Both the position numbers and the translations under genes were made by a program. A DNA stretch of 64,000 nt, from assembly GCF_002939885.1 (NCBI RefSeq), contig NZ_MDED01000001.1, positions 62,001 through 126,000 on the forward strand, in the 5' to 3' direction. Source of the stretch: Xanthomonas cucurbitae (GTDB lineage: Bacteria > Pseudomonadota > Gammaproteobacteria > Xanthomonadales > Xanthomonadaceae). Shown here in pieces: positions 29,239-37,606 of the stretch; within the stretch, counting starts at the first letter, position 1; every line of letters starts with the position of its first letter. The notes beneath the pieces were generated by a model. It saw only the letters and a program-made list of their open reading frames with translations, was not told where the DNA came from and searched no databases.

Positions 29239-30184
29239 GCACCGAAACTCCACGCATCAGACCTGATCGCGCCGCTACCGCCCAGAATCGCTTTAATGTG
29301 TAAAGCGTCATCCAGTAAACCACCTGAAGAGGCCGCCGCTGCAAGAATGCAATCTTTGCAGCAATGTAATCGGCTTGCGCATGCAACAGGCTCCGTTCCG
29401 GACTCCCGAACAGACCGCGATGACGCAGCGCGACCATCCTGGACTCGGAAAGGTTAGCAACCCGTCTTTGCACATCGCGGGTTTTACTGGCATTACTCCC
29501 GTGCAAGCGATAGGCACATACTGTAATGTCCACGAATGCCAGCGCGTCGCGCGAGACCAGCCTGAGAAAGAAATCCCAGTCCTCAATGCGTAAGGTTTCG
29601 TCCCAGGAGATGCGCGCATCAAAATCGCTAGCCTTGAGCATAGTGACTGCGCCGCTGACTGCCCATTGACTGATGACGGCGCGACGGATCCCGACGTTGG
29701 ACAGATAGGGCTGCTTCCGTACGCCATGCAGCCCCACCATCGCACTGGCGTGCAGCAACCGACCATCCTGATCCACGACACACGCATCGCCAATCACAGC
29801 GCTCTTGGAGGGATTCGCAATGAGCACCGCAACCTGCACGGCTAATCCTCCAGGGATCAGATAATCGTCACTAGCCAGAACACGCAAAAACTGGCCCTGC
29901 GCGCGCCGCGCAAGCTCGTTCAAAGTCGCTGCAACACCTCGATTTCCGCGCCGCAGGAAATTCACAGCAATATCGCCACCACGCGCTGCGATCCATTGCT
30001 CTATCACGGCACCAGTCTCATCATTCGAACCATCATCAATGATGACGATCTCCTTCTCCGGATAAGGCTCTTCCAGAACACTATCCAGACAATTTGCAAC
30101 AAACGCTGCATGATTGAAAGCAGGAATCAGAACCGAGACCAGAGGCCAGTGCACCAGTGCTTGATGGCAAGACAAATCATTCAT
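29231..30184 (-). CDS. GT2-family glycosyltransferase
   Basis: A 317-residue GT-A glycosyltransferase: VSVLIPAFNHAAFVANCLDS at the N-terminus, IVIIDDGSNDETGAVIEQWI with the first aspartates, and FLRVLASDDYLIPGGL holding the DxD-equivalent SDD near residue 107. The family makes inverting transfers from nucleotide-sugars. Its start (ATG 30184) overlaps the flippase stop (ATGA). GC content here is visibly below the rest of the window. It is the only GT2 in the cluster, so other sugars of the repeat unit must come from the GT4 genes or from outside the window. Confidence 0.9.
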   Translation of the reverse strand: MNDLSCHQALVHWPLVSVLIPAFNHAAFVANCLDSVLEEPYPEKEIVIIDDGSNDETGAVIEQWIAARGGDIAVNFLRRGNRGVAATLNELARRAQGQFLRVLASDDYLIPGGLAVQVAVLIANPSKSAVIGDACVVDQDGRLLHASAMVGLHGVRKQPYLSNVGIRRAVISQWAVSGAVTMLKASDFDARISWDETLRIEDWDFFLRLVSRDALAFVDITVCAYRLHGSNASKTRDVQRRVANLSESRMVALRHRGLFGSPERSLLHAQADYIAAKIAFLQRRPLQVVYWMTLYTLKRFWAVAARSGLMRGVSVHD

Positions 30185-31437
30185 TCCAGCCGCACCAGGT
30201 GACGCCGCACCACTACAAGATTGAACAGAAAGTACAATACGTAATTGACAATGAAAGCGTACACTGCCCCGATCACGCCAAAGTTTGCACTCATAATAAA
30301 TACGAGAAAAATGTAACTTACAGCAAACACGCACTCCGAAATGACGAAAACACGCGTCATCGCCTTGGCCAACATTACATACGAAAGTAAAAAAGCTGCA
30401 ATCTTTACCACATCACCAAACAGTTGCGCCCCATACAAGGGTACAGCCGCAGAAAATTCGGCATCGAAAAGCAACCAAGTCACCCACTCACGGCATATAT
30501 AAACCGCGAGTGCAGCAAGGATCACCGACGGCATCAGATAACAATAAGCCCCCCACAGTTCGCGCGTGATGGCATTACGTCCGTGCAAAGACGCCAGCCT
30601 GGGGAGGTAGTACACGTTGATGACGGTAGTGAAGAACAGCAGATAGGCATCGGACACGCGACTGACAGCCTGCCAGTATCCGACTTGATGCCAGCCGAAG
30701 CCTTCAGCCAGGTGATCCCTCACCAACATGGTAGCCAGTTGCGGCACCAGCGTGGATGTCAGGGTCATGATCGAAAATGTGGCCAGCTTACGCACCATTA
30801 TTGGGTCGTACCGGACACGCAGCATTGCGTTGGAAAAGTACGCACTGCGCGAGAGCACCAGCGCGCCTGACAGCAACCAAAACAGCTGACCCGACACCCA
30901 CGCTATCAGCACACCGTGCAGGTGCCAGCGACCGGATGCGTACGCAACCAGCAATACACTCAGTACAGAGCCGCCCACCTGCACGATCGCCAAGCCACGG
31001 AAATCGCTGAAGCCGTTTATCACTGCCAGGATATAGTTCACCAAGGCGATACCCATCTGCGCCAGGGCAAGTGCGCAGATCACTGGCTGATAACTGCGAT
31101 CTGCAAATAGCCAGTGGGCCAGTGGACCACTGAACAGCAGAACCAACATCGAGATGACTACCGAAGCGCATCCCGTGTACCAGAGGGACGTCCCGAACAG
31201 ACGCCCTAGCGCTGCTGCATCATTGCGATACTCTGCGACGTACTTTACGACTCCCGTTGCAATACCGCCCCCGGCCAACACCGCCAGCACCGACATCAGC
31301 GCTAGGAACTGACCAAGCCGCCCGACGCCTTCAGGCCCTGCATAAAGCGCGACAAGCTTGAGCACCACTAACGCCGCAAGCAACTTAGTGAGCGTCGCAA
31401 TGCTGGTATAAACGCTGCTACGCAGCACATTCATCAC
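30181..31437 (-). CDS. wzx: Lipid-linked oligosaccharide flippase (Wzx family)
   Basis: A 418-residue protein with about twelve membrane helices of the MATE/MOP flippase superfamily, nearest in appearance to WzxE: MMNVLRSSVYTSIATLTKLL at the start, then LVALYAGPEGVGRLGQFLAL and GIATGVVKYVAEYRNDAAAL. It moves undecaprenyl-linked oligosaccharides from the cytoplasmic to the periplasmic face. It overlaps the aminotransferase stop by four bases and the next gene by four bases, so it is translationally coupled on both sides. The line 30241-30300 has 25 G or C in 60, far below the GC-rich norm of the window, which suggests acquired DNA. Confidence 0.88.
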   Translation of the reverse strand: MMNVLRSSVYTSIATLTKLLAALVVLKLVALYAGPEGVGRLGQFLALMSVLAVLAGGGIATGVVKYVAEYRNDAAALGRLFGTSLWYTGCASVVISMLVLLFSGPLAHWLFADRSYQPVICALALAQMGIALVNYILAVINGFSDFRGLAIVQVGGSVLSVLLVAYASGRWHLHGVLIAWVSGQLFWLLSGALVLSRSAYFSNAMLRVRYDPIMVRKLATFSIMTLTSTLVPQLATMLVRDHLAEGFGWHQVGYWQAVSRVSDAYLLFFTTVINVYYLPRLASLHGRNAITRELWGAYCYLMPSVILAALAVYICREWVTWLLFDAEFSAAVPLYGAQLFGDVVKIAAFLLSYVMLAKAMTRVFVISECVFAVSYIFLVFIMSANFGVIGAVYAFIVNYVLYFLFNLVVVRRHLVRLE

Positions 31438-32717
31438 GGCGCCACGAACGCCTGGCAGGCGGCAATGACGCGCTCTATCGCTTCATCCTCTAACGTAGGC
31501 CCCATGGGCAGACTCAACACTTCGCGATGTAAAGACTCGCTGGTTGGCAAACAGGTAGCGGCCAGCATGGCATAAGCGGGCTGCTGGTGAGGCGGTACCG
31601 GATAATGAATCAGGGTCTGGATGCCATGCGCGGCCAGGTGCGCTTGCAGGGCGTCGCGAAAGGGGCTGCGGATAACAAAAAGATGCCAGACATGCTGGAC
31701 TTCCGACATAGCCGTGGGTAGCGTGATTAAGGGGTGATCGATCCCATCCAGATAACGCTTTGCCACCTTACGTCGGCAATCGATCTCCTCATCAAGATGT
31801 TCAAGCTTCACCAGTAGCATTGCCGCCTGCAGCTCGTCGAGTCGAGAATTGACCCCCTGATATAGGTGTTGATACTTCAACTGCGACCCATAGTTGCGCA
31901 ACGCGCGTAGACGCTCGGCCAAGGCGGCGTCGGAGGTCGTGATCGCCCCGCCATCGCCCAACGCCCCAAGATTCTTACTGGGAAAGAAACTAAACGCCGC
32001 GGCATCACCAAACGCCCCGGCCCGGACACCATTGCTACTCGCACCATGTGCCTGTGCAGCATCTTCGATCAGCAACAGGCCATAGCACCGCGCAAGCCTC
32101 TGCAGCGCAGCCATGTCAGCCAGCTGACCGTATAGATGCACGGCCAGTATCACGCGTGTCCGCGGTCCGATGGCCTTTTCGACGGCCAGCGGATCAATAT
32201 TGAACGTAACCGGATCCGGCTCCACGGGTACCAGCACAAGATTGTTGTGGGTAATCGCCAGGAATGTGGCGATGAATGTATTGGCCGGGACAATGACTTC
32301 GTCGCCTTCGCGAAGGATGCCAAGCTCTCGATATCCTTTCAGGATCAGCGACAAGGCATCCAATCCGTTACCTGTTCCCAGGGAATATGCAGTGCCGCAG
32401 TAGGCGGCAAACTTCTGCTCGAACTGTTGCAGTTCCTGACCAAGTACATACATGCCTGAATCGATTACACGGGCTGCGGCCGCCTTGAGTGCGTCTGCAT
32501 AACGGGCATTGACCGCACGCAGGTCCAGAAACTGGACATCCCCCACGGGGCTACTCATGCCTGATCTACTTAATTCTGCGCCGGCTTTATTGGCAACTTT
32601 GTCACCACCAGCCGGCGAGCAGGTATCGGAACGCGCACGGTCTTTTTCATCGGTGTGCAGAGAATCGTTCAACCTGCCATAACTCGTTACTGCGTCAATC
32701 TTTGGCGACTTGCTCAC
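31434..32717 (-). CDS. fdtB: Sugar 3-aminotransferase, DegT/DnrJ/EryC1 family (FdtB-like)
   Basis: PLP enzyme that aminates C3 of a dTDP-3-keto-6-deoxyhexose, giving a 3-amino-3,6-dideoxyhexose (Fuc3N or Qui3N type). The 427-residue protein has VQFLDLRAVNARYADALKAA, SLGTGNGLDALSLILKGY, DAAQAHGAS and the PLP-lysine segment AFSFFPSKNLGALGDGGA. The start is GTG 32717 with an excellent GGAGG seven bases upstream. This gives an N-terminal extension of about 53 residues of unclear use. The internal ATG at 32558 would match the family start but has no ribosome site. It follows the FdtA-like gene by two bases. Confidence 0.87.
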   Translation of the reverse strand: MSKSPKIDAVTSYGRLNDSLHTDEKDRARSDTCSPAGGDKVANKAGAELSRSGMSSPVGDVQFLDLRAVNARYADALKAAAARVIDSGMYVLGQELQQFEQKFAAYCGTAYSLGTGNGLDALSLILKGYRELGILREGDEVIVPANTFIATFLAITHNNLVLVPVEPDPVTFNIDPLAVEKAIGPRTRVILAVHLYGQLADMAALQRLARCYGLLLIEDAAQAHGASSNGVRAGAFGDAAAFSFFPSKNLGALGDGGAITTSDAALAERLRALRNYGSQLKYQHLYQGVNSRLDELQAAMLLVKLEHLDEEIDCRRKVAKRYLDGIDHPLITLPTAMSEVQHVWHLFVIRSPFRDALQAHLAAHGIQTLIHYPVPPHQQPAYAMLAATCLPTSESLHREVLSLPMGPTLEDEAIERVIAACQAFVAP

Positions 32718-32719
32718 GA

Positions 32720-33142
32720 TCAGGCCTCCAATCGGCTGAGGCCGTGGACTTCACTTAAAAACTGATCGTAGTCCACGATGTAATCAGCCGGATCATACAG
32801 CTGGTCGGCCAGCACCATCAGCACGCAGTCGGGGCTGAAGCGATGCAGGTCGCGCCAGACCATGCGCCCCAGCAACAGACCTTGCGAGGGATCGTCCAGC
32901 ACCACTTCGGTCGGGCCCTCGCCCTTTCCCTCGTCCACCAGGATGGCCACCGACCCATGCAGCGCCACGGCCAGTTGATTGAGTTGGCGGTGGGCATGCT
33001 GGCCGCGATGGACACCGGCACGGGTTCCGAACAGGTAGTACACGCGGCGGATCTCAAACGGGACATTGCGCGCCTGCTCCAAGGAAATGAGCAGGCCACG
33101 ATCGTCGCCGTGGGTATGCAACTGGATACGTTCGATGGCCAT
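32720..33142 (-). CDS. fdtA: dTDP-4-keto-6-deoxyhexose 3,4-ketoisomerase (FdtA-like, WxcM-type cupin)
   Basis: A 140-residue cupin: MAIERIQLHTHGDDRGLLIS, FEIRRVYYLFGTRAGVHRGQ and HAHRQLNQLAVALHGSVAIL carry the conserved histidines. Family members isomerise dTDP-4-keto-6-deoxyglucose to the 3-keto form, the step before the aminotransferase encoded next. This pair fixes the sugar as a 3-amino-3,6-dideoxyhexose. Whether FdtA (galacto) or QdtA (gluco) cannot be told by eye. It is the first gene of the run, divergent from the cytochrome b561 gene. No N-acetyltransferase is adjacent. Confidence 0.85.
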   Translation of the reverse strand: MAIERIQLHTHGDDRGLLISLEQARNVPFEIRRVYYLFGTRAGVHRGQHAHRQLNQLAVALHGSVAILVDEGKGEGPTEVVLDDPSQGLLLGRMVWRDLHRFSPDCVLMVLADQLYDPADYIVDYDQFLSEVHGLSRLEA

Positions 33143-33449
33143 GATCGGTGAGGCGTTAGCGCTGACTGCACATAGTGCGACATGGCTGAGTGCGCCACGA
33201 TGCGGGAAAGGTTGCACGGCCCCGCAACCCACGAAGCGGTGCACGTAAAAGCGCAGCAGCAGACCAATATCCCCCTCCAATCTCTCGACGACACCTGCGG
33301 GCATCACGAGGATGCAACCTTTCGCAGGCATTGCCGCACATATCCATGCACGTTCACCTGGCCGCTGTCCGGCCGGCGTGGGGAGCCAGGCCTGGCCGCG
33401 CATCGCGCGGCCGGAACCAACGATCACCACCGGTGAGGACACCGACGCA
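33143..33449. promoter_or_regulatory. Divergent intergenic region between fdtA and cytochrome b561
   Basis: About 307 bases without a supportable gene. It must carry the promoters for the glycan run (minus) and for the heme genes (plus). I cannot identify a specific promoter or operator motif. Confidence 0.5.
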
Positions 33450-34070
33450 ATGCATTCTTCCCCCCAGCCCCCCGAGGTGGTGGCCACCGTTGGCGCCACA
33501 ACCACGCCAGCACCGCAGCAGGCCGACGCGCGTCCGCACGTCGTCCCCTTACCCAAGCCGATGCGCGTCCTGCACTGGCTTACCGTGGTCTGTCTGGTTA
33601 TGGCAGCCACCTTGATCCTGCTGCGTGCCGAACTGGATGGACGCGCGTTGCGTCAGTGGCTACTGGAAGGGCATCGACACTTCGGCCTGATGGTTCTGCT
33701 GTTGTTCGTCCTGCGGGTTGGCCTTCGCCTGCGCTTGCGCAAGCTGCCGCCGGGCCCGCCATCGCCACTGCTGCTGCGATTGGCCGCCGGCGGCACCCAC
33801 CTCGCCATGTACGGCTTGATGCTGGCCCTGCCACTGATCGGCTGGTCGCTCAGCAACGCCTACGCCAAACCGGTCTATCTATTCGGCGTGACCCTGCCGT
33901 CCCTGGTCGCGCCGGATGCAGATCTGGGCGACACCTTGGGCACCTGGCACCTGAATGCCGCCTGGGCGCTGCTGGCGCTGGTGCTGATGCACATCCTCGC
34001 TGCGCTATGGCACCACCTGGTGCTGCGCGACGGCCTGCTGCACCGCGTACTACCGCGCCGGCAACCGTAA
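33450..34070 (+). CDS. Cytochrome b561-family protein
   Basis: A 206-residue protein with four membrane helices, from about residue 45 to residue 190. It has the histidine pattern of b561-type diheme cytochromes: PMRVLHWLTVVCLVMAATLI (helix 1), LLEGHRHFGLMVLLLFVLRV (helix 2), GGTHLAMYGLMLALPLIGWS (helix 3) and LALVLMHILAALWHHLVLRD (helix 4). It is an inner-membrane electron carrier, likely passing electrons from quinol or to a periplasmic partner. The N-terminal 30 residues are Pro/Ala-rich. ATG 33450 was chosen. The heme-barrel and cytochrome c genes follow in the same direction. Confidence 0.9.
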   Translation: MHSSPQPPEVVATVGATTTPAPQQADARPHVVPLPKPMRVLHWLTVVCLVMAATLILLRAELDGRALRQWLLEGHRHFGLMVLLLFVLRVGLRLRLRKLPPGPPSPLLLRLAAGGTHLAMYGLMLALPLIGWSLSNAYAKPVYLFGVTLPSLVAPDADLGDTLGTWHLNAAWALLALVLMHILAALWHHLVLRDGLLHRVLPRRQP

Positions 34071-34142
34071 GCGCCAGCGCCTCCCGTTCTCCCCGTTCGT
34101 TTCCACACCGTCGAAACCCGCACCGTCGAACAAGGACTTTAC

Positions 34143-35495
34143 ATGTCTACCTACCCGCCTGCCTCGCGCCGCGCCGCCCAATCCCGCACCGCATCCCTGA
34201 CCTCGCTGTTATGCGTGTCCGGCCCCTTGCTGTTGCTGGCCAGTACGCAAGCGCAGGCGATCCCCTCCTTCGCACGCCAGACCGGCTCGTCCTGCGCTGA
34301 CTGCCACATCGGCTCCTACGGTCCCTCGCTGACGCCATACGGCATGCGTTTCAAACTCGGCGGTTTTACCGACACCGACGGCGAAGGCACCAAGATTCCC
34401 GCCTCCGGCCAGCTCACCTGGTCGCGCCGCAATCCGAACCGTGGCGACAGTACCGCGCGGATCACCCAGGCCGATCTGTATCTGGCCGGCCGGGTCAACG
34501 ACAACATCGGCGGTTACTCCAAGATCCGCTCCAACAACAGCGGCAACGCGACCTTCAACACGCAGCTGGACGATGTCGATCTGCGTTTTGTCAGCAAGCC
34601 GTTCCAGCTCGCCGGCAAGGACACCATGGTCGGCGTTAGCGTCAACAACAACCCCGGCATCTCCGACCCGATCCACGTGCTGCCGAACGCGTCCACCTTC
34701 ACTCCGGCCACGGCGAGCAATGCCTCGGCCACCATGCTCAGCTCCTCCTCGCTATCGAATCGGGTGATCGGCGCCAGCGTGTATGGCCTGTACGACCGTA
34801 ACTGGTACGGCGAAGTGGGAAGCTACAGCGCACTGTCGGTCGATGCGCAGGATCACCTGGGCTGGCAGCCCAATGGCGACCCGGGCAAGCTCAGCGACAC
34901 CGGCTACGCACGGCTGGCCTACATGAAGGACATGAAGCGGCAGTTCTTCTCGGTCGGCATGACCGCCCTGACCACGCGCCGCCAGCGTCCGCGCATCGGT
35001 CCCAGCGACGAGTTCACCGACCTGGGCTACGACGTGACCTACCAGTTCCTGGGCACCCGCGAACATGTGCTGTCGCTGGCCTACGTCAACATCTACGAAC
35101 GCCGCAACTACGGCAGCCCGCTGATGTCGAGCGACCCGACCATGGCCCCGCTCAGCCGCGGCAGCGTGCGCGATCAGACCATCAGCATGAACTATGCCTT
35201 CAAGCAGACCTATGGCGTGCTGGCGGCGCACATGATGAACACCGGTTCGTTCGACGCCGCGCGCTACCAGCCCTACGGCCTGCCGGACACCACCAGCAAT
35301 CTGATCCTGCTGTACTGGACCCCGTTCGGCAAGGAAGGCAGCTACACCTCCATCGCCAACATGCGCCTGTCGGCCAGCTGGTTCCGCTTCGACAAGTTCA
35401 ACGGCAGCACCACCAATGTCTTCGGTGGCGGCAACCCGATCACCAATCCGCGCGATCTCGACAGCTTTGCGTTGTCGTTGAACGTGTCGTTCTGA
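34143..35495 (+). CDS. Outer-membrane beta-barrel protein with one N-terminal c-type heme site
   Basis: A 450-residue protein with an extended signal peptide ending at about residue 39 (STQAQA). The mature protein opens with IPSFARQTGSSCADCHIGSY, so CxxCH lies at residues 51-55, followed by LTPYGMRFKLGGF. The rest is a long series of alternating strands (for instance DVDLRFVSKPFQLAGKDTMV and NMRLSASWFRFDKF) ending in NVSF, a typical outer-membrane barrel C-terminus. Proteins with this IPxFARxxG-CxxCH start are known as uncharacterised cytochrome-type barrels. Its context (b561 before, cytochrome c after, ccm operon close) suggests electron transfer at the outer membrane; that is inference. 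Confidence 0.85.
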   Translation: MSTYPPASRRAAQSRTASLTSLLCVSGPLLLLASTQAQAIPSFARQTGSSCADCHIGSYGPSLTPYGMRFKLGGFTDTDGEGTKIPASGQLTWSRRNPNRGDSTARITQADLYLAGRVNDNIGGYSKIRSNNSGNATFNTQLDDVDLRFVSKPFQLAGKDTMVGVSVNNNPGISDPIHVLPNASTFTPATASNASATMLSSSSLSNRVIGASVYGLYDRNWYGEVGSYSALSVDAQDHLGWQPNGDPGKLSDTGYARLAYMKDMKRQFFSVGMTALTTRRQRPRIGPSDEFTDLGYDVTYQFLGTREHVLSLAYVNIYERRNYGSPLMSSDPTMAPLSRGSVRDQTISMNYAFKQTYGVLAAHMMNTGSFDAARYQPYGLPDTTSNLILLYWTPFGKEGSYTSIANMRLSASWFRFDKFNGSTTNVFGGGNPITNPRDLDSFALSLNVSF

Positions 35496-35520
35496 TCCCC
35501 CAGCACGTCCAAGGACCTCC

Positions 35521-35910
35521 ATGAAGTCATTCCACATCCGCTCGTTGTGCGCGCCGCTGGCCGGCCTGTTGCTGGCTGGCGCAATGCTGGCCCCGCCGGC
35601 CTGGGCGGCCGACGGCAAGGGCACCTTCCTCACCGAATGTGCCGAATGTCACAGCGCCGCACAGGGCAAGAACAAGAAAGGCCCGTCCATGTTTGGTGTG
35701 GCCGGGCGCCCCGCCGCCAGCGCACCGGGCTACAGCAACTACTCCGATGCACTCAAGGCCAGCAAGTGGCAGTGGACACCGGCGCAGTTGAAGGCCTATC
35801 TGTCGCAACCCTCGTCAAAGGCGCTGCCAGGCACCAAGATGAAGTACGACGGCCTGGACGACCCACAGGAACTCGATGCGCTGATCGCCTACCTCAACAC
35901 CCTGCGCTGA
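35521..35910 (+). CDS. Class I cytochrome c, periplasmic
   Basis: A 129-residue protein with a signal peptide (MKSFHIRSLCAPLAGLLLAG to PPAWA). The mature domain begins ADGKGTFLTECAECHSAAQG, with CAECH at residues 40-44, KGPSMFGVAGR and a likely axial methionine at residue 107 (LPGTKMKYD). The C-terminal helix is ALIAYLNTLR. This is the cytochrome c2/cytochrome c-555-like fold, soluble and periplasmic. It is 25 bases downstream of the heme-barrel gene and is surely in the same operon. Function as a shuttle between the inner membrane and the barrel is inferred. Confidence 0.92.
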   Translation: MKSFHIRSLCAPLAGLLLAGAMLAPPAWAADGKGTFLTECAECHSAAQGKNKKGPSMFGVAGRPAASAPGYSNYSDALKASKWQWTPAQLKAYLSQPSSKALPGTKMKYDGLDDPQELDALIAYLNTLR

Positions 35911-36229
35911 GCGGGGTCGTTGCGGTTGCGCGGCCGCCGGACCGGCATACCGGCGGCCGCCCCGGCATGCCGGCCCGTAGTGCCTGAATGGGCACCTTCG
36001 CCTATACGGACGGAACCATCGCAGCGGCAGCGGTTCCGTTCTACGCTGCGGGGCACTATCGTGTCCCGCTTCGCGCTCGTGTTCCACGCCATTGCCGACA
36101 GTTCCTCTTGCCAGGCCAGTCCCCCTCCACCCGCCGCGCCATTGCGCTGACGGCGGCAAGGCGTGGGACGTTAGCCGCATTGCCGGCGTACGCCCCTGCC
36201 GCGCGCCCCTGCGCTTCCCCCTGCACATC
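35911..36229. other. Intergenic stretch with strong hairpin
   Basis: About 320 bases without a supportable gene. It holds an 11-base perfect inverted repeat (35930-35960) right after the cytochrome c stop, then CCGGCATGCCGG near 35963. It probably separates the cytochrome unit from the next genes. Confidence 0.6.
35930..35960 (+). terminator. Hairpin after cytochrome c gene
   Basis: GCGGCCGCCGG (35930-35940) and CCGGCGGCCGC (35950-35960) pair perfectly around nine bases, 20 bases past the cytochrome c stop. There is no T-run, so the role as a terminator is likely but not certain. Confidence 0.55.
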
Positions 36230-36961
36230 ATGCAGGTCGTCTTGCCTGCGCCACGGCGGCCCGGCCGGTTGCCGTGCTGGCTGCTGCTGGCGTTGGTCAT
36301 GGCCCCTGGCAGCGCAGCCTCGGCCGATAACGCCGGTGGCACGGTGGCGGTGGCCTCGGCCCTGATCGACCGCGGCATCTCCATCGCCCCAGATCGCGTC
36401 ACCCTGCAGGCAGCAGGCTACTGGCTCCCATCGCCCGGCTGGTCGGTGTCGGCCGCAGTGGCGGTGCAAGCGCCCTCGCTGAGCCAACCGGTCGCACTCA
36501 CCGCACAGGCCGCACGCGCCTGGATGCTGGACGATCGCTGGCAGATGCAAGCCAGCGTGCTGTACTACGTCTACCCCGAGGACGGCCGCTCGCGCACCTT
36601 CAACCGGCAGGAAGCCAGCCTGGCCTGGTCGTACCGGGATGTCCTCACCTTCTCGCTGTCCACCTTCCGCTTCCCGCGTGCGCAGCAAGCGCCCTGGAAT
36701 ACGGCCATCGACATCACCGGCAACCTGCCTCTCTCGGCAGCGTTCAGCCTCACCGGCGGGGCCGGCGTGTCGGAATTTCCGGCCATGGCCTACGGGGCGG
36801 CCCGGGGCGGCCGCTATCAGTACGGGCAATTGGGCCTGAAGTGGAGCCGCGCGCGATGGACCGTGGAACTGCAGCGCGTCTTCACCAGCAGCAGCACCCC
36901 CCGTGCGCAGGGTGGACCAGGCCAGCTGCCATGGCTGGGCATGCTGTCCCGGACGTTCTGA
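36230..36961 (+). CDS. Exported protein, probably outer membrane, gcw_chp (TIGR02001)-like
   Basis: A 243-residue protein with an N-terminal signal (MQVVLPAPRRPGRLPCWLLL, AxA cleavage near residue 31). VAVASALIDRGISIAPDRVT recalls the RGIS start of TIGR02001-type outer-membrane proteins. Alternating strands follow, and it ends in LSRTF, as outer-membrane barrels do. The reading frame is open further upstream, but ATG 36230 is followed at once by a signal peptide. It is a candidate surface protein of the ECF regulon, since the sigma gene begins only 51 bases downstream. The family identification is tentative. Confidence 0.72.
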   Translation: MQVVLPAPRRPGRLPCWLLLALVMAPGSAASADNAGGTVAVASALIDRGISIAPDRVTLQAAGYWLPSPGWSVSAAVAVQAPSLSQPVALTAQAARAWMLDDRWQMQASVLYYVYPEDGRSRTFNRQEASLAWSYRDVLTFSLSTFRFPRAQQAPWNTAIDITGNLPLSAAFSLTGGAGVSEFPAMAYGAARGGRYQYGQLGLKWSRARWTVELQRVFTSSSTPRAQGGPGQLPWLGMLSRTF

Positions 36962-37012
36962 TTTTCCCGCAACCTTTTGCCCGTCCGCGGGCACTGACTA
37001 GCGTCCAATGCC

Positions 37013-37606
37013 ATGTCCGATGCGATGAATGATTCCACCACCCTGGGTGACGCCACCGACCGGATGCTGCTGCGTCGCATGGCGGCAGGCGATCGCGATG
37101 CCCTGGCGAGCATGTACCACAGCTATCACGGGCGGCTGTGCCGGTTTCTGTCGCGGCTGACCCGGCGCCCGGACATCATCGAAGAAGCCATCAACGATTG
37201 TTTCTGGATCGCCTGGCAGAAGGCCGGCGACTTCCGGGGCGATTCGCAGGTTTCCACCTGGATCATGGGCATCGCCTACCGCTGCGGGCTCAAATGCCTG
37301 CGCCAGCACGACGGCGACAGCATCGACGACACCGCGCAGGTGGAAGACCATGCCCCCAGCGCCGACGACAATGACGACCGCGAGCTACGCGACTGGCTGG
37401 ACAAGGGCATGGAGCGGCTGTCGCCGGACCAGCGCCTGGTCATCGAACTGGTCTACGGCGTTGGACACAAGCTGGAAGAAGTTGCCGACATCATGCAGTG
37501 CCCGCTGGGCACCATCAAAGCCCGGCTGTTCCATGCGCGGGTCAAATTACGCAATGTGCTGCCCGGACTGGCCGGCAGCGCCCCCTACACGGAGACACAG
37601 CTATGA
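37013..37606 (+). CDS. ECF-type RNA polymerase sigma factor
   Basis: A 197-residue sigma-70 family protein with only regions 2 and 4. Region 2 is YHSYHGRLCRFLSRLTRRPD to VSTWIMGIAYRCGLKCLRQ, and region 4 is LSPDQRLVIELVYGVGHKLE to CPLGTIKARLFHARVKLRN. The linker is acidic (SADDNDDRE). ECF factors are held by a partner anti-sigma and released by a signal. Here the next gene overlaps by four bases and is a zinc-finger anti-sigma, which fits. ATG 37013 was taken; ATG 37025 is an alternative. Confidence 0.93.
   Translation: MSDAMNDSTTLGDATDRMLLRRMAAGDRDALASMYHSYHGRLCRFLSRLTRRPDIIEEAINDCFWIAWQKAGDFRGDSQVSTWIMGIAYRCGLKCLRQHDGDSIDDTAQVEDHAPSADDNDDRELRDWLDKGMERLSPDQRLVIELVYGVGHKLEEVADIMQCPLGTIKARLFHARVKLRNVLPGLAGSAPYTETQL

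Noticed and set aside
36962-37012. ECF autoregulated promoter before the sigma gene
   Set aside because: CAACC-like and CGTC-like segments exist, but their spacing does not fit an ECF promoter.
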